64,000 nt of DNA from JAFLTL01 sp964389525. Lineage in GTDB: Bacteria > Bacteroidota > Bacteroidia > Bacteroidales > Muribaculaceae. Shown here one piece after another: positions 17,201 through 24,169 of the stretch. Position numbers and translations under genes: made by a program. The notes below the pieces were generated by a model. That model was not told the DNA's origin. It saw nothing but the letters and a program-made list of their open reading frames with translations, and made no database searches. Positions within the stretch are counted from its first letter, which is position 1. Each line of letters opens with the position of its first letter. The stretch is from positions 1-64,000 of the forward strand of contig CAYMEX010000002.1 in assembly GCA_964389525.1 (NCBI GenBank), read 5' to 3'.

Positions 17201-17759
17201 CTTTCGCACTGATTTCAGTCTTCTCTGTGAACTGTTGTGCCCTGTATTTTTGAATATGCAGTCTGCCCTGATATGAGGCAACGTCAGGAGCATTCACAAT
17301 GCTGTCGACATAGTATCCGTTGCCGTTCCATCCCACGACATAGTCATCAAGACCCACTCCTATTCCATGTTTTGCGCACTCCCCTGAAAACCAGTTCCAT
17401 GTTTCCCACCATTGATCAGTGAAGATAGCCGGAGCTCCGGCATCAGGACGTCCGTAACTACCATATCCATATGCGTTTGCCAGAGTGTCGACATCAGGGT
17501 GAGTATGTATATAACTTACCGCGAAACCGTCGGTCGATGCATCTGACAGCAGTTCAAGCTGGTATTGCAGACGCTCACGTGTAAGGGAGTCACCGTTCCA
17601 CCAATAAAATGGCACGTTGCCATATCCTCTTGGCGGGTTCTTAAACCAGTGCTTGAGTTCAGCAATCCATCTGTCCGACGGATATCCTGTGCATTTACGC
17701 TCGACAGCATGTGCGCTCAAAGCTACGACACACATCATTATCGACAGCAGTCTGTTCAT
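14004..17759 (-). CDS. GH106-like glycoside hydrolase (candidate alpha-L-rhamnosidase)
   Basis: A secreted enzyme of up to 1251 residues with a signal peptide (1-18). The N-terminal PPRGYGNVPFYWWNGDSLT segment, the YFFQDELHH motif and a C-terminal galactose-binding-like domain (AACEVFVNGKSCGV) fit the GH106-related family, which cleaves rhamnose from pectic and other glycans. It is third in the susC-susD-GH106 order. Family homology ends at about KMKIYE (near 14225). The last 70 or so residues are antisense to ykvA, Arg-rich and unlike the family, so the native stop seems lost. One extra T at that point would give a stop two codons later. Substrate specificity is inferred only from family. 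Confidence 0.8.
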   Translation of the reverse strand: MNRLLSIMMCVVALSAHAVERKCTGYPSDRWIAELKHWFKNPPRGYGNVPFYWWNGDSLTRERLQYQLELLSDASTDGFAVSYIHTHPDVDTLANAYGYGSYGRPDAGAPAIFTDQWWETWNWFSGECAKHGIGVGLDDYVVGWNGNGYYVDSIVNAPDVASYQGRLHIQKYRAQQFTEKTEISAKDNVLAVVSYPSRTRHDIAHKNGETELIPQQDSVVYVISTMPSYELHPEFGKRIIERYFDEFESRMNSSGREGMNYFFQDELHHNLNILSWCEDMPEQFKARKGYDIVPLLPALIDNIGGVTPKVRMDYAEVVTQLVEERYLRPVYDWHANRGLIYGSDNNGRGLKPTQYLDYFRVNSWYTAPGNEAPGRGWSYRQTKVSSSIAHVYNRPRVWLEAFHSMGWDSSVGWLTSQLDRHLIAGGNLLCLHGLYYSTHGGWWEWAPPCFHFRMPYWALMKHWLRYAERMCFLLSQGTHVCDIAVLYPTETLQAYPDTSIKKLWELSETLANTGHDFDYIDYQSLRGASVADGKIEIGNESYRVLIMPDIRAVHHESLNKIFEFSKNGGIVIAYGELPIATTLSGENNKKENKVLRKIFGKQELSLHSDDMDKVISFIDGHIVPDFSTNSGCGTVLHRHVGGNDVYMVMNVSPGDTMVFRQTGKVERWNAMDGSVVTQEILSQSNNQTKIVCDHVNSESSALYVFSAGTPTISEGRMRRNLLSETDMDGYWDFDVIPTMDNRWGDFRLPASNDTIGVEAREFKYRYIDSRNSTLPVKPDMNDAPTSVSGYGMYMLTDTLSNSVNLEDYISGEDVSRLQWRPYCYSWQYGVFDNPGSQGFHGLKGKVDDRFIILDKGCHQLFRTNVIADKPGHYRIVAEGVYPSHMTIDNKPVSIADTVYLTEGGHDMLLAYESTRKGEYDLASKKSRSIDTRGRSAVMVYPVASVSPTGRSSYDDIVATRWYNTSFADYSPYDNGHGMWAFEFEGVPGAKILSFSAKGNILQVWVDGKELDKKDMSCDDDGNYTINMPECGEEVPTITMTASVNDDAPGTAFFSSHVSIKVESGKMQCGDWSKTGAFRYYSGGIRYRRSVDIGVFTDGRQITLDLGEINAACEVFVNGKSCGVMLTPPYVADITPAIKNGDNKIEVEVYNTLSNHYQTIPSAYRGVPRSGLIGPVKMKIYEVWSQAGRPGRWRREASTGPNQRARRRRALSRIAGVMLTHTDFKAHSRAAMSSEKPTTGMASGTMSIGRMK

Positions 17760-17785
17760 TTTAAGGCCATTGATATAATTCTCAG

Positions 17786-17818
17786 GACGGGATGAAACAA
17801 GCCACGTTTCATCCCGTC
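17786..17818 (-). promoter_or_regulatory. Intercistronic stem-loop between susD and the GH106-like gene
   Basis: GACGGGATGAAAC and GTTTCATCCCGTC form a perfect 13-bp stem with a 7-base loop. There is no T run on either strand, so it is probably not an intrinsic terminator. It could protect the upstream susCD message or lower expression of the hydrolase. A -7-like TATTTTTG (17840-17847, minus) lies just upstream and might give an internal promoter. Confidence 0.6.
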
Positions 17819-17859
17819 ACGACCATTAAAGAGGATTTTCAAAAATACAAAAAATCAAA

Positions 17860-19638
17860 TCACCAATCAGGATTTTGCTCAAGCACTACATCTTTGTTGG
17901 TGTCGATCACCGACTGCGGTATCGGCCACAGATTAAAAGATCTGTTGGCAAGAGATGTTTGTGCGCAAGGCCAATAGGCATATTTCTTTATTCTGTCGAT
18001 TGCGACTGTGCCACCCATGCGCAGAAGAGTATTCCAGCGCGATTCCTCATACACAAGCTCGCGGGCGCGTTCATCCAGAATTAAGTCCAGGCACATGTCC
18101 GATGCGTCTACAAGATACCCGCAACAGGCACGCGAGCGCAACTTGTTGATGTCGGCTGCCGCAGCTGCATTGTTTCCGAGACGCCAGAGAGCTTCTGCCC
18201 GCAGTAATATCGTCTCAGGCAGACGCAACAGATAATCGTCACGGAACAAGGCAGTGCGGTTCTGTCCATCGGCGATACCGGTATATTGGTCTGTAGCGAT
18301 TTTACATGATATGGGATACAGCATGGTTGTTGCCGCGTCGTCACGCTTTCCATTCTCATCCTCGCGATAGAGTTTGCTCCATGGTACCGGCTTGCCATAG
18401 TATTCCGATTCAGGTACATTTCCGATGAAATTACGGTGCCATACAGCTTCCGAGTTACGCATGTCATCACCCCACTTGCCGTCATAGATGAAATCTCTTG
18501 TGTAAAATGTCGGACACACCTGCACCATGCCGAGTCCTCCGACGTCCTCAAGACTGCCTTTAAGAAAACTGCCGCCCTGATCACGGAAAACGGGCCCGTA
18601 GATAGCACTGTAATACAGTCTGAAGAACTTTCCCTCCGACTTATACAGATTGTAGTCGCTCTGCGAGCACCATATGCTCTCCGTGTTGCCCTGTTCGGCG
18701 TCCTGATTGTTTTCCTGAAAAAGATCCCAGAATACATTTCCTTCGATCGGATATCCGGCAGAAGTATATGAGTGTTCTGGTGTCTGAGCATCGACTGTGC
18801 TTGCATAATAGAATTCCGGATGATCCGACGCACGCGAACCGAATCGCGAAGTCATCAGCCTGTATTGTCCGCCATCTATTACACGGTCGGCATACGACAC
18901 AGCCGTCTGATACTCAGCTGCCGGATTTCCTCCGCTTTCGGCAAGCACAACTCCTTTGTCAATATACAACTGACATAGATTGTGGAGAACCACTGCCCGC
19001 ACTATGCGTCCGGCTTCAGCCGTCTGAGGCACATCGTCGATTATACTCTCAAGTTCGTCGATCGCATATTGGTAAGTCTCCAGCCGTGTAGTGCGCTCAA
19101 AGTCATAACGCGGAGTTGATATCGATTCCTTTACCAGAGGCACCCCGCCATACAACTCTCCGAGATTGCGGTAAGCAAATGCCCTGAAGAATCTTGCCTC
19201 TGCGATCGTGCTTCTCTTTAGCGCATCAGAATCCCACGATATATTCTCCTTCTCAGCTGCATCAATAGCCAGATTTGCCATTGATATGAGCTTATAATAA
19301 TTCTCATAGACTGTCTGGTACACGTTGGCCTGACTCGACAGTATCGAATAGTCGTTAAAACGATAGGAATATCTTATCGTCGGTACGTCGAACATGTCCG
19401 TTCCGTTGCCCATACGATACGACCACTGCGGAAGCTCCGAGCTGTTGTTATACGGGCAAAACATCTTGCGGATCTGGAAATAGCAGGAATACACCGTCTG
19501 CATCACCTGATCCTGCCCCGAATAGATATTGTCAGGAGTATAGAACGTATCAGGCTTCTCGCTCAGGAAATCACTGTCGTTACACGCCCCCAGGCTCAGC
19601 GACAATGCTGCATATATTATCAGTTTTGAAATCTTCAT
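17860..19638 (-). CDS. SusD/RagB-family glycan-binding lipoprotein
   Basis: A 592-residue outer-surface lipoprotein that captures glycan and lids the SusC channel. The lipobox is SLGAC with Cys19 lipidated. The helical TPR-like SusD core is recognisable (SDFLSEKPDTFYTPDNIYS, AEARFFRAFAYRNLGELYGGVPLV), as is the C-terminal RLPETILLRAEALWRLGN region. It follows susC by 20 bases and is co-transcribed with it. The glycan is unknown; the neighbouring GH106-like enzyme suggests a rhamnose-containing one (inference). Confidence 0.95.
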   Translation of the reverse strand: MKISKLIIYAALSLSLGACNDSDFLSEKPDTFYTPDNIYSGQDQVMQTVYSCYFQIRKMFCPYNNSSELPQWSYRMGNGTDMFDVPTIRYSYRFNDYSILSSQANVYQTVYENYYKLISMANLAIDAAEKENISWDSDALKRSTIAEARFFRAFAYRNLGELYGGVPLVKESISTPRYDFERTTRLETYQYAIDELESIIDDVPQTAEAGRIVRAVVLHNLCQLYIDKGVVLAESGGNPAAEYQTAVSYADRVIDGGQYRLMTSRFGSRASDHPEFYYASTVDAQTPEHSYTSAGYPIEGNVFWDLFQENNQDAEQGNTESIWCSQSDYNLYKSEGKFFRLYYSAIYGPVFRDQGGSFLKGSLEDVGGLGMVQVCPTFYTRDFIYDGKWGDDMRNSEAVWHRNFIGNVPESEYYGKPVPWSKLYREDENGKRDDAATTMLYPISCKIATDQYTGIADGQNRTALFRDDYLLRLPETILLRAEALWRLGNNAAAAADINKLRSRACCGYLVDASDMCLDLILDERARELVYEESRWNTLLRMGGTVAIDRIKKYAYWPCAQTSLANRSFNLWPIPQSVIDTNKDVVLEQNPDW

Positions 19639-19658
19639 AAGATCGTATGTTTATATTG

Positions 19659-22600
19659 TTAGAAACTTATGTTTGCTCCGACCGATACTGATTTCATCAT
19701 CGGATATACACCCGACGAGAAACTGTTGCCGAGTTCCGGATCACCACCGGTCCAGCCGCTGAATGTCAACAGATTTTTGCCGGTTACAAACACATTGAAG
19801 TTGTTGATACCCGCTTTACGGAATACATCCTGTTTAAACGAGTATGAGAGCGATATATCCTGAAGCCTTACAAACGAGCGGCTCTGCAGTCCTTTGAAGT
19901 TGCTGTCGCCGGTGTAGGTCGCCGCCGGATATTTGTTGCTCTTGTTCTCTGGAGTCCAGTAAGGCACATGGATGCCATACACTCCGAAATGGTTGCCATT
20001 GCCGCCGATTATATATGCCGCAGGATTGGATTGCTGGAAGTATCCGCCACAGCCGATCGCTCCGGTGATCATTGCGTACAGCTGGATATTCTTGTAAGTG
20101 AGAGTGTTTCCGAGATTTATCTTGAAACTGGGAGCCGTATTGCCGATGATATGACGGTCAGCCACCGTTATTTTTCCGTCACCGTCGATATCCTGATATT
20201 TTGGTGTTCCGGCCGACACGCCGTTCTTCTCCATATAATCGGCATCCGATTCTTGAACGATACCTACCTGCTTGTATCCGAATATCGAATGTATCGACTC
20301 ACCGATAAACAGACCGTTGCCTATATCGTCGTCTTCTTTTCCGTCATTGTCAAGATCCTCGCCATACAACCGTGTCAGTTTGTCCCTGTTCAGCCAGAAG
20401 GTCAGCGAGCTGTTCCAGCTGAGATCCGGTGTCTCTACATTGATTGAGCGTAGCGTTATCTCGACGCCTCTGTTCTGCACCTCACCCATCGAGGCATACA
20501 TGGTCTTGAATCCGCTCATCACAGGTATTGTCCTTGAAAACAACTGATCGAATGTTTTTGAGAAATACACGTCTATGTTTCCCGACAGTCGACCGTTAAA
20601 CCACGACGTCTCGACACCGATATTCCATGCCTCGGTTGTCTCCCATCCGAGATTTGAGTTTCCGATCTTTGTCTGTGATATTCCGTAGACCGGAGTACCT
20701 GAATTTCCGAATGTGACTCTGTGGTCACCCGAAGCTCCGGCCGCGATAGTCGAGAGGGTTGTATAAGGCCCCACGCCCTGGTTGCCGTTACGTCCCCACG
20801 ACAAAGCGATCTTCAGGTTGTCAAGAGGATCGATCGACTGCATGAACCCTTCATTGGAGATACGCCATGCCACACCTACCGATCCGAAATTACCCCATTT
20901 TGTGTTTCGGCCAAATACTGATGCACCGTCACGTCGATATGAACCTGTGAGGAAGTACTTGTTATTATAATTGTAATTACCTCTCACAAGATAACCTACA
21001 TTGGCACGTCGTGTGGCGTTTCGGGCAAGTTTCTGTGTAGTCGCAAACGGAAGCCCGTCTACACCGAGCGATGTATTGCCTATGTTTGCGAAGTTTGAAC
21101 CCGTTATCTGCTTGAGCTTGTATTTGCTGCAGTCTCGCGTGGCCACTGCGGTGAAGTGGACGTTATGGTCTCCGAACTGATTGACATATGTCAGTATGTT
21201 GTCTATGACATAATTCGTGTTTCTTATCTCGTTTTCATAACCATTGGCCTTGGTAAGATAATTCTTTATTGTCGAGGCCGAGTAACGCTCGTCGTCATCA
21301 TACGGCCCTACATAGGTATAATAGTTCTCATGTATGAACTGGCTTTGATTCACAAACTCCATGTAAGACGAGTAATTCAGGCGGTATGACAGCCCCTTGA
21401 TATATGGTATTGATATCTCTGCAAATGCATTTATACGGAAAGCATGCGACAGATTGGTATTGTCTACACGGCCGTCATCAATTCCCCATAACGGGTTGCC
21501 GGCCTCGTTTGTACCGTTCGGATACGCCTCAAGCTCTCCGTTCGGACGATAAGGAGTCGCATACGGTGTTACACGTTGCGCGTCAATCAGGCTGACTCTG
21601 TTGCCTGAATAATCAGAGCGTGTATATGAAGCGTCGGTACCGACCTTAAACCAGTCGGTAAGTGTGGCTTCAAGGCGTCCGCGTATGGTCACACGGTTCC
21701 AGTCATCGCCTTTTATTATACCCTTGTTGTCTGAATACGCCGTAGACATATAGTAATTCATTTTCTCCGTCGCTCCCGACACTGCAGCCTGATACTCCTG
21801 AGTGTATCCGGTTCGTGTCACAAGGTCGATCCAATCTGTCGACCGGCCGTTATTGTAATTGTCGAGCTGCTGCCCAGTCAGGAAACTCGGTTCCGTATAC
21901 TTGTTGCGCGCCATTGTGGCATCAAGCCATTGTTCGGCCGTCATTAGATCAGGCTTGCAGGCCCACATCTCCACTCCATTGGTGAGATTGAGCGAGATCG
22001 TCGGTTTGCCCTGGCGCCCTTTCTTGGTCGTTATGCATATCACACCGTTAGCCGCACGCGATCCGTACACAGCTGCCGAGGTCGCGTCCTTGAGCACATC
22101 TACCGATGCTATATCACTCGGATTTATCTCATTGAGATTTCCCATAAAAATCACACCGTCAACAACCAGCAGCGGCGCATTGGAGCCGGATATGGAGTTT
22201 TGGCCTCGTATCTGCATCGATGGTGTGCCACCTGCCGAATTACTGCCACCGACGTCCAGACCAGATACAGCGCCTTTGAGAGCATCGAGGGCGTTGCTGT
22301 TAGACAAAGCTGCGATCGGCGAGTCCTCCATCTTGACAGAAGACACCGATCCGACAAAATCCTTACGTTTGGCAGTACCATATCCTATGACGACAACTTC
22401 TTCAAGACTTTTTGCCTCCTCGATCATAACGATCTTCAAAGGGGCGTTGCCCGCGATTGTCACCGTCTGCGATACAAAACCGATATAGCTTACTTCAAGC
22501 ACTTTGCCCGTTGCCGGTGCGGGTACCGACAGTGAGAAGTTGCCGTCAATGTCTGTGGAGACGCCGGTGTTGGTGCCTTTGAGCAGAACAGTGACCCCGA

Positions 22601-22742
22601 CCAGCGGTTCTCCACTTTCATCCGTGACGATGCCTGTTACCCTCTGCGATGACGACTGACCGTACATAAATATGCCGATAGCTCCCAAAAGCGCCACCAG
22701 ACACGCACGGATGCTTAAATGTTTTCTCCCTCGTTGTGTCAT
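19659..22742 (-). CDS. SusC/RagA-family TonB-dependent outer-membrane transporter
   Basis: A 1027-residue glycan importer. A signal sequence (about 1-29) is followed by a carboxypeptidase-regulatory-like domain (about 35-108), the TonB-box-like EEVVVIGYGT (114-123), the plug (about 125-235) and a 22-stranded barrel. The NAPLLVVDGV and SAAVYGSRAANGVI segments are classic SusC plug motifs. It is the first gene of the locus, has a -7 box TACTTTTG (22791-22798) upstream, and is transcribed divergently from an AraC-type regulator. Confidence 0.96.
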   Translation of the reverse strand: MTQRGRKHLSIRACLVALLGAIGIFMYGQSSSQRVTGIVTDESGEPLVGVTVLLKGTNTGVSTDIDGNFSLSVPAPATGKVLEVSYIGFVSQTVTIAGNAPLKIVMIEEAKSLEEVVVIGYGTAKRKDFVGSVSSVKMEDSPIAALSNSNALDALKGAVSGLDVGGSNSAGGTPSMQIRGQNSISGSNAPLLVVDGVIFMGNLNEINPSDIASVDVLKDATSAAVYGSRAANGVICITTKKGRQGKPTISLNLTNGVEMWACKPDLMTAEQWLDATMARNKYTEPSFLTGQQLDNYNNGRSTDWIDLVTRTGYTQEYQAAVSGATEKMNYYMSTAYSDNKGIIKGDDWNRVTIRGRLEATLTDWFKVGTDASYTRSDYSGNRVSLIDAQRVTPYATPYRPNGELEAYPNGTNEAGNPLWGIDDGRVDNTNLSHAFRINAFAEISIPYIKGLSYRLNYSSYMEFVNQSQFIHENYYTYVGPYDDDERYSASTIKNYLTKANGYENEIRNTNYVIDNILTYVNQFGDHNVHFTAVATRDCSKYKLKQITGSNFANIGNTSLGVDGLPFATTQKLARNATRRANVGYLVRGNYNYNNKYFLTGSYRRDGASVFGRNTKWGNFGSVGVAWRISNEGFMQSIDPLDNLKIALSWGRNGNQGVGPYTTLSTIAAGASGDHRVTFGNSGTPVYGISQTKIGNSNLGWETTEAWNIGVETSWFNGRLSGNIDVYFSKTFDQLFSRTIPVMSGFKTMYASMGEVQNRGVEITLRSINVETPDLSWNSSLTFWLNRDKLTRLYGEDLDNDGKEDDDIGNGLFIGESIHSIFGYKQVGIVQESDADYMEKNGVSAGTPKYQDIDGDGKITVADRHIIGNTAPSFKINLGNTLTYKNIQLYAMITGAIGCGGYFQQSNPAAYIIGGNGNHFGVYGIHVPYWTPENKSNKYPAATYTGDSNFKGLQSRSFVRLQDISLSYSFKQDVFRKAGINNFNVFVTGKNLLTFSGWTGGDPELGNSFSSGVYPMMKSVSVGANISF

Positions 22743-22790
22743 ATCTATGGTATTTAGTGATTATTGATTGGTCTAATATGATGTTACCTT

Positions 22791-22798
22791 CAAAAGTA
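22791..22798 (-). promoter_or_regulatory. -7 box of the susC promoter
   Basis: On the minus strand TACTTTTG fits TAnnTTTG about 50 bases before the susC start. No good -33 TTTG is present, which is consistent with a promoter that needs an activator. Confidence 0.55.
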
Positions 22799-22841
22799 TC
22801 ATTCAATATCCTCATTCATAGAGAGAATTCCGCTTTTTTGA

Positions 22842-22880
22842 TTGGACAAAACCGACTTTCTTACATTCACTGTTGGACAA
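22842..22880. promoter_or_regulatory. Direct repeat TTGGACAA x2 in the susC/araC intergenic region
   Basis: TTGGACAA occurs at 22842-22849 and 22873-22880, 31 bases apart, which is about three helical turns. Paired direct repeats are typical of AraC-type operators. The second copy overlaps the -33 of the regulator's own promoter, fitting autoregulation. Confidence 0.4.
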
Positions 22881-22902
22881 TTCACGATAATTGCTATTTT
22901 TG
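22872..22902 (+). promoter_or_regulatory. Promoter of the AraC-type regulator
   Basis: GTTG (22872-22875), 19 bases, then TATTTTTG (22895-22902). Only the first base of the -33 box departs from consensus. The ATG lies 36 bases after the -7 box. Confidence 0.65.
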
Positions 22903-22938
22903 TGATAGTCAATAATACCAATATAAAATCATATTGTA

Positions 22939-23864
22939 ATGTACCACTCTCAGACATTACCCGAAATGCGTCTGCTGAATGTTGGTTATGCCTCCAATAA
23001 TGCCGACTGGAATTTTGAAAATGTCAACTCTCCATTTTCAAGGATATACTATGTGGTTGAAGGACACGCGCGTCTGCGTATCGGCCTGACAGTATATGAT
23101 CTCAAGCAGGGAAATATTTACCTGATCCCGGCGTTCACTATGCACTCATGTGAATGCGATGGATGGTTCTGCCACTATTATATTCATTTTTATGAAGATC
23201 ACATGTCAGGAAGTAGTGTTATGACCGAACTTGATATGCCTGTCGAACTTGCTGCAACCAATAACGAAAAGACCCTCTTCGAGACCATGTGCGACCACAA
23301 TAAAGATTTCGCCCTCACCCACATTAACCCACAGGATTATGATAACGAGTCGCAACTGATTGAACGTATAAGACTGTACAGACAATTCCCGTTACATCTT
23401 AGACTAGAATGTGTAGGGATCATTTATCAGATACTTTCAGAGTTTATGCTTAACGCCAGAATGCGGTATTCAGAAAGCGATCCAAGACTACTTAGGGTTA
23501 AAGAATATATAAACCACAATATCTCTACCCCCCCCCAGCTCTGAATATCAGCAATTTAGCAAACATAGCACATATCTCTCCTGATCATTTCTCAAGGCTT
23601 TTCGTCAAAGAATTCGGCACAACCCCTCTTCAGTTTATCATAACGACCCGCATGACAAGGGCAAAGATGCTTCTTGCCACCGAAGATATGTCTATTGCCG
23701 AAGTATCTGACTCCGTAGGAGTTTACGATCCTGCATATTTCTGTCGTCTGTTTAAGAAAAATACCGGAATGTCACCGATGGCATACCGTCAGAAATACAA
23801 TCGGAGCACATCGGTCTCTGATCCTGCAAACAACATAGCCGACTCCCCCACCCAGAAGTACTGA
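22939..23864 (+). pseudogene. AraC-family regulator split at a C9 tract (frameshifted or phase-OFF)
   Basis: The N-terminal frame (22939-23544, 201 residues) holds a cupin-like sensor domain and the start of the DNA-binding domain (LLRVKEYINHNIS). After nine C (23528-23536) it stops at CTCTGA. The remaining helix-turn-helix continues in another frame to 23864: LNISNLANIAHISPDHFSRL, then MSIAEVSDSVGV and FCRLFKKNTGMSPMAYRQ. Ten or seven C would rejoin the frames into one regulator of about 308 residues. No other damage is seen, so the break is recent, reversible by slippage, or a sequencing error. Divergence from susC makes it the expected activator of that locus. Confidence 0.85.
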
Positions 23865-23866
23865 TA

Positions 23867-23896
23867 CAAAAATCGCCGGGTTTTTCCCGGCGATCT
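23867..23896 (-). terminator. Terminator of tRNA-Gln
   Basis: On the minus strand GATCGCCGGG and CCCGGCGATT pair around AAAAA, followed by a T run. It starts seven bases after the tRNA. It may also serve the plus-strand AraC-type gene. Confidence 0.88.
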
Positions 23897-23902
23897 TGCG
23901 TG

Positions 23903-23973
23903 TTGTCTTACCTGGATTCGAACCAAGACAGGCAGAACCAAAAACTGCAGTGCTACCATTACACCATAAGACA
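23903..23973 (-). tRNA. tRNA-Gln (anticodon TTG)
   Basis: On the minus strand the acceptor TGTCTTA pairs with TAAGACA and the discriminator is A. The anticodon loop TTTTGGT gives anticodon TTG, and the T-loop is GGTTCGAATCC. CCA is not encoded. Confidence 0.94.
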
Positions 23974-24032
23974 ATCCTAAAAGTGGACCTTCCGCGAGCG
24001 TAAAGGGGTACTCACGATGGTTTCCACGGATG

Positions 24033-24064
24033 CAAAGCTAATTATTGTATCGAAATCTGGCAAA
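24033..24064 (-). promoter_or_regulatory. Promoter of tRNA-Gln
   Basis: On the minus strand TTTG (24061-24064), 20 bases, then TAGCTTTG (24033-24040): exact matches to both boxes. A leader of about 50 bases precedes the tRNA. Confidence 0.8.
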
Positions 24065-24111
24065 CGTTTTGTTGCCTTTTTTTCAACAGTTCGATTGAAA
24101 TTGTAAAAAAG

Positions 24112-24119
24112 TATTTTTG
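24112..24119 (+). promoter_or_regulatory. -7 box of nrdJ
   Basis: TATTTTTG matches TAnnTTTG, 50 bases before the ATG. The -33 is unclear. The leader is too short for a cobalamin riboswitch. Confidence 0.5.
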
Positions 24120-24169
24120 GATATAGTCTGACTTTTACCGACATTCGCGATATAAAAACTAACTTCATA

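Noticed and set aside
4809..22777. Shared 13-mer ATTAGACCAATCA at 4809-4821 and inverted at 22765-22777
   Set aside because: A 13-base match is expected many times by chance in a 64 kb window, and the contexts are unrelated.
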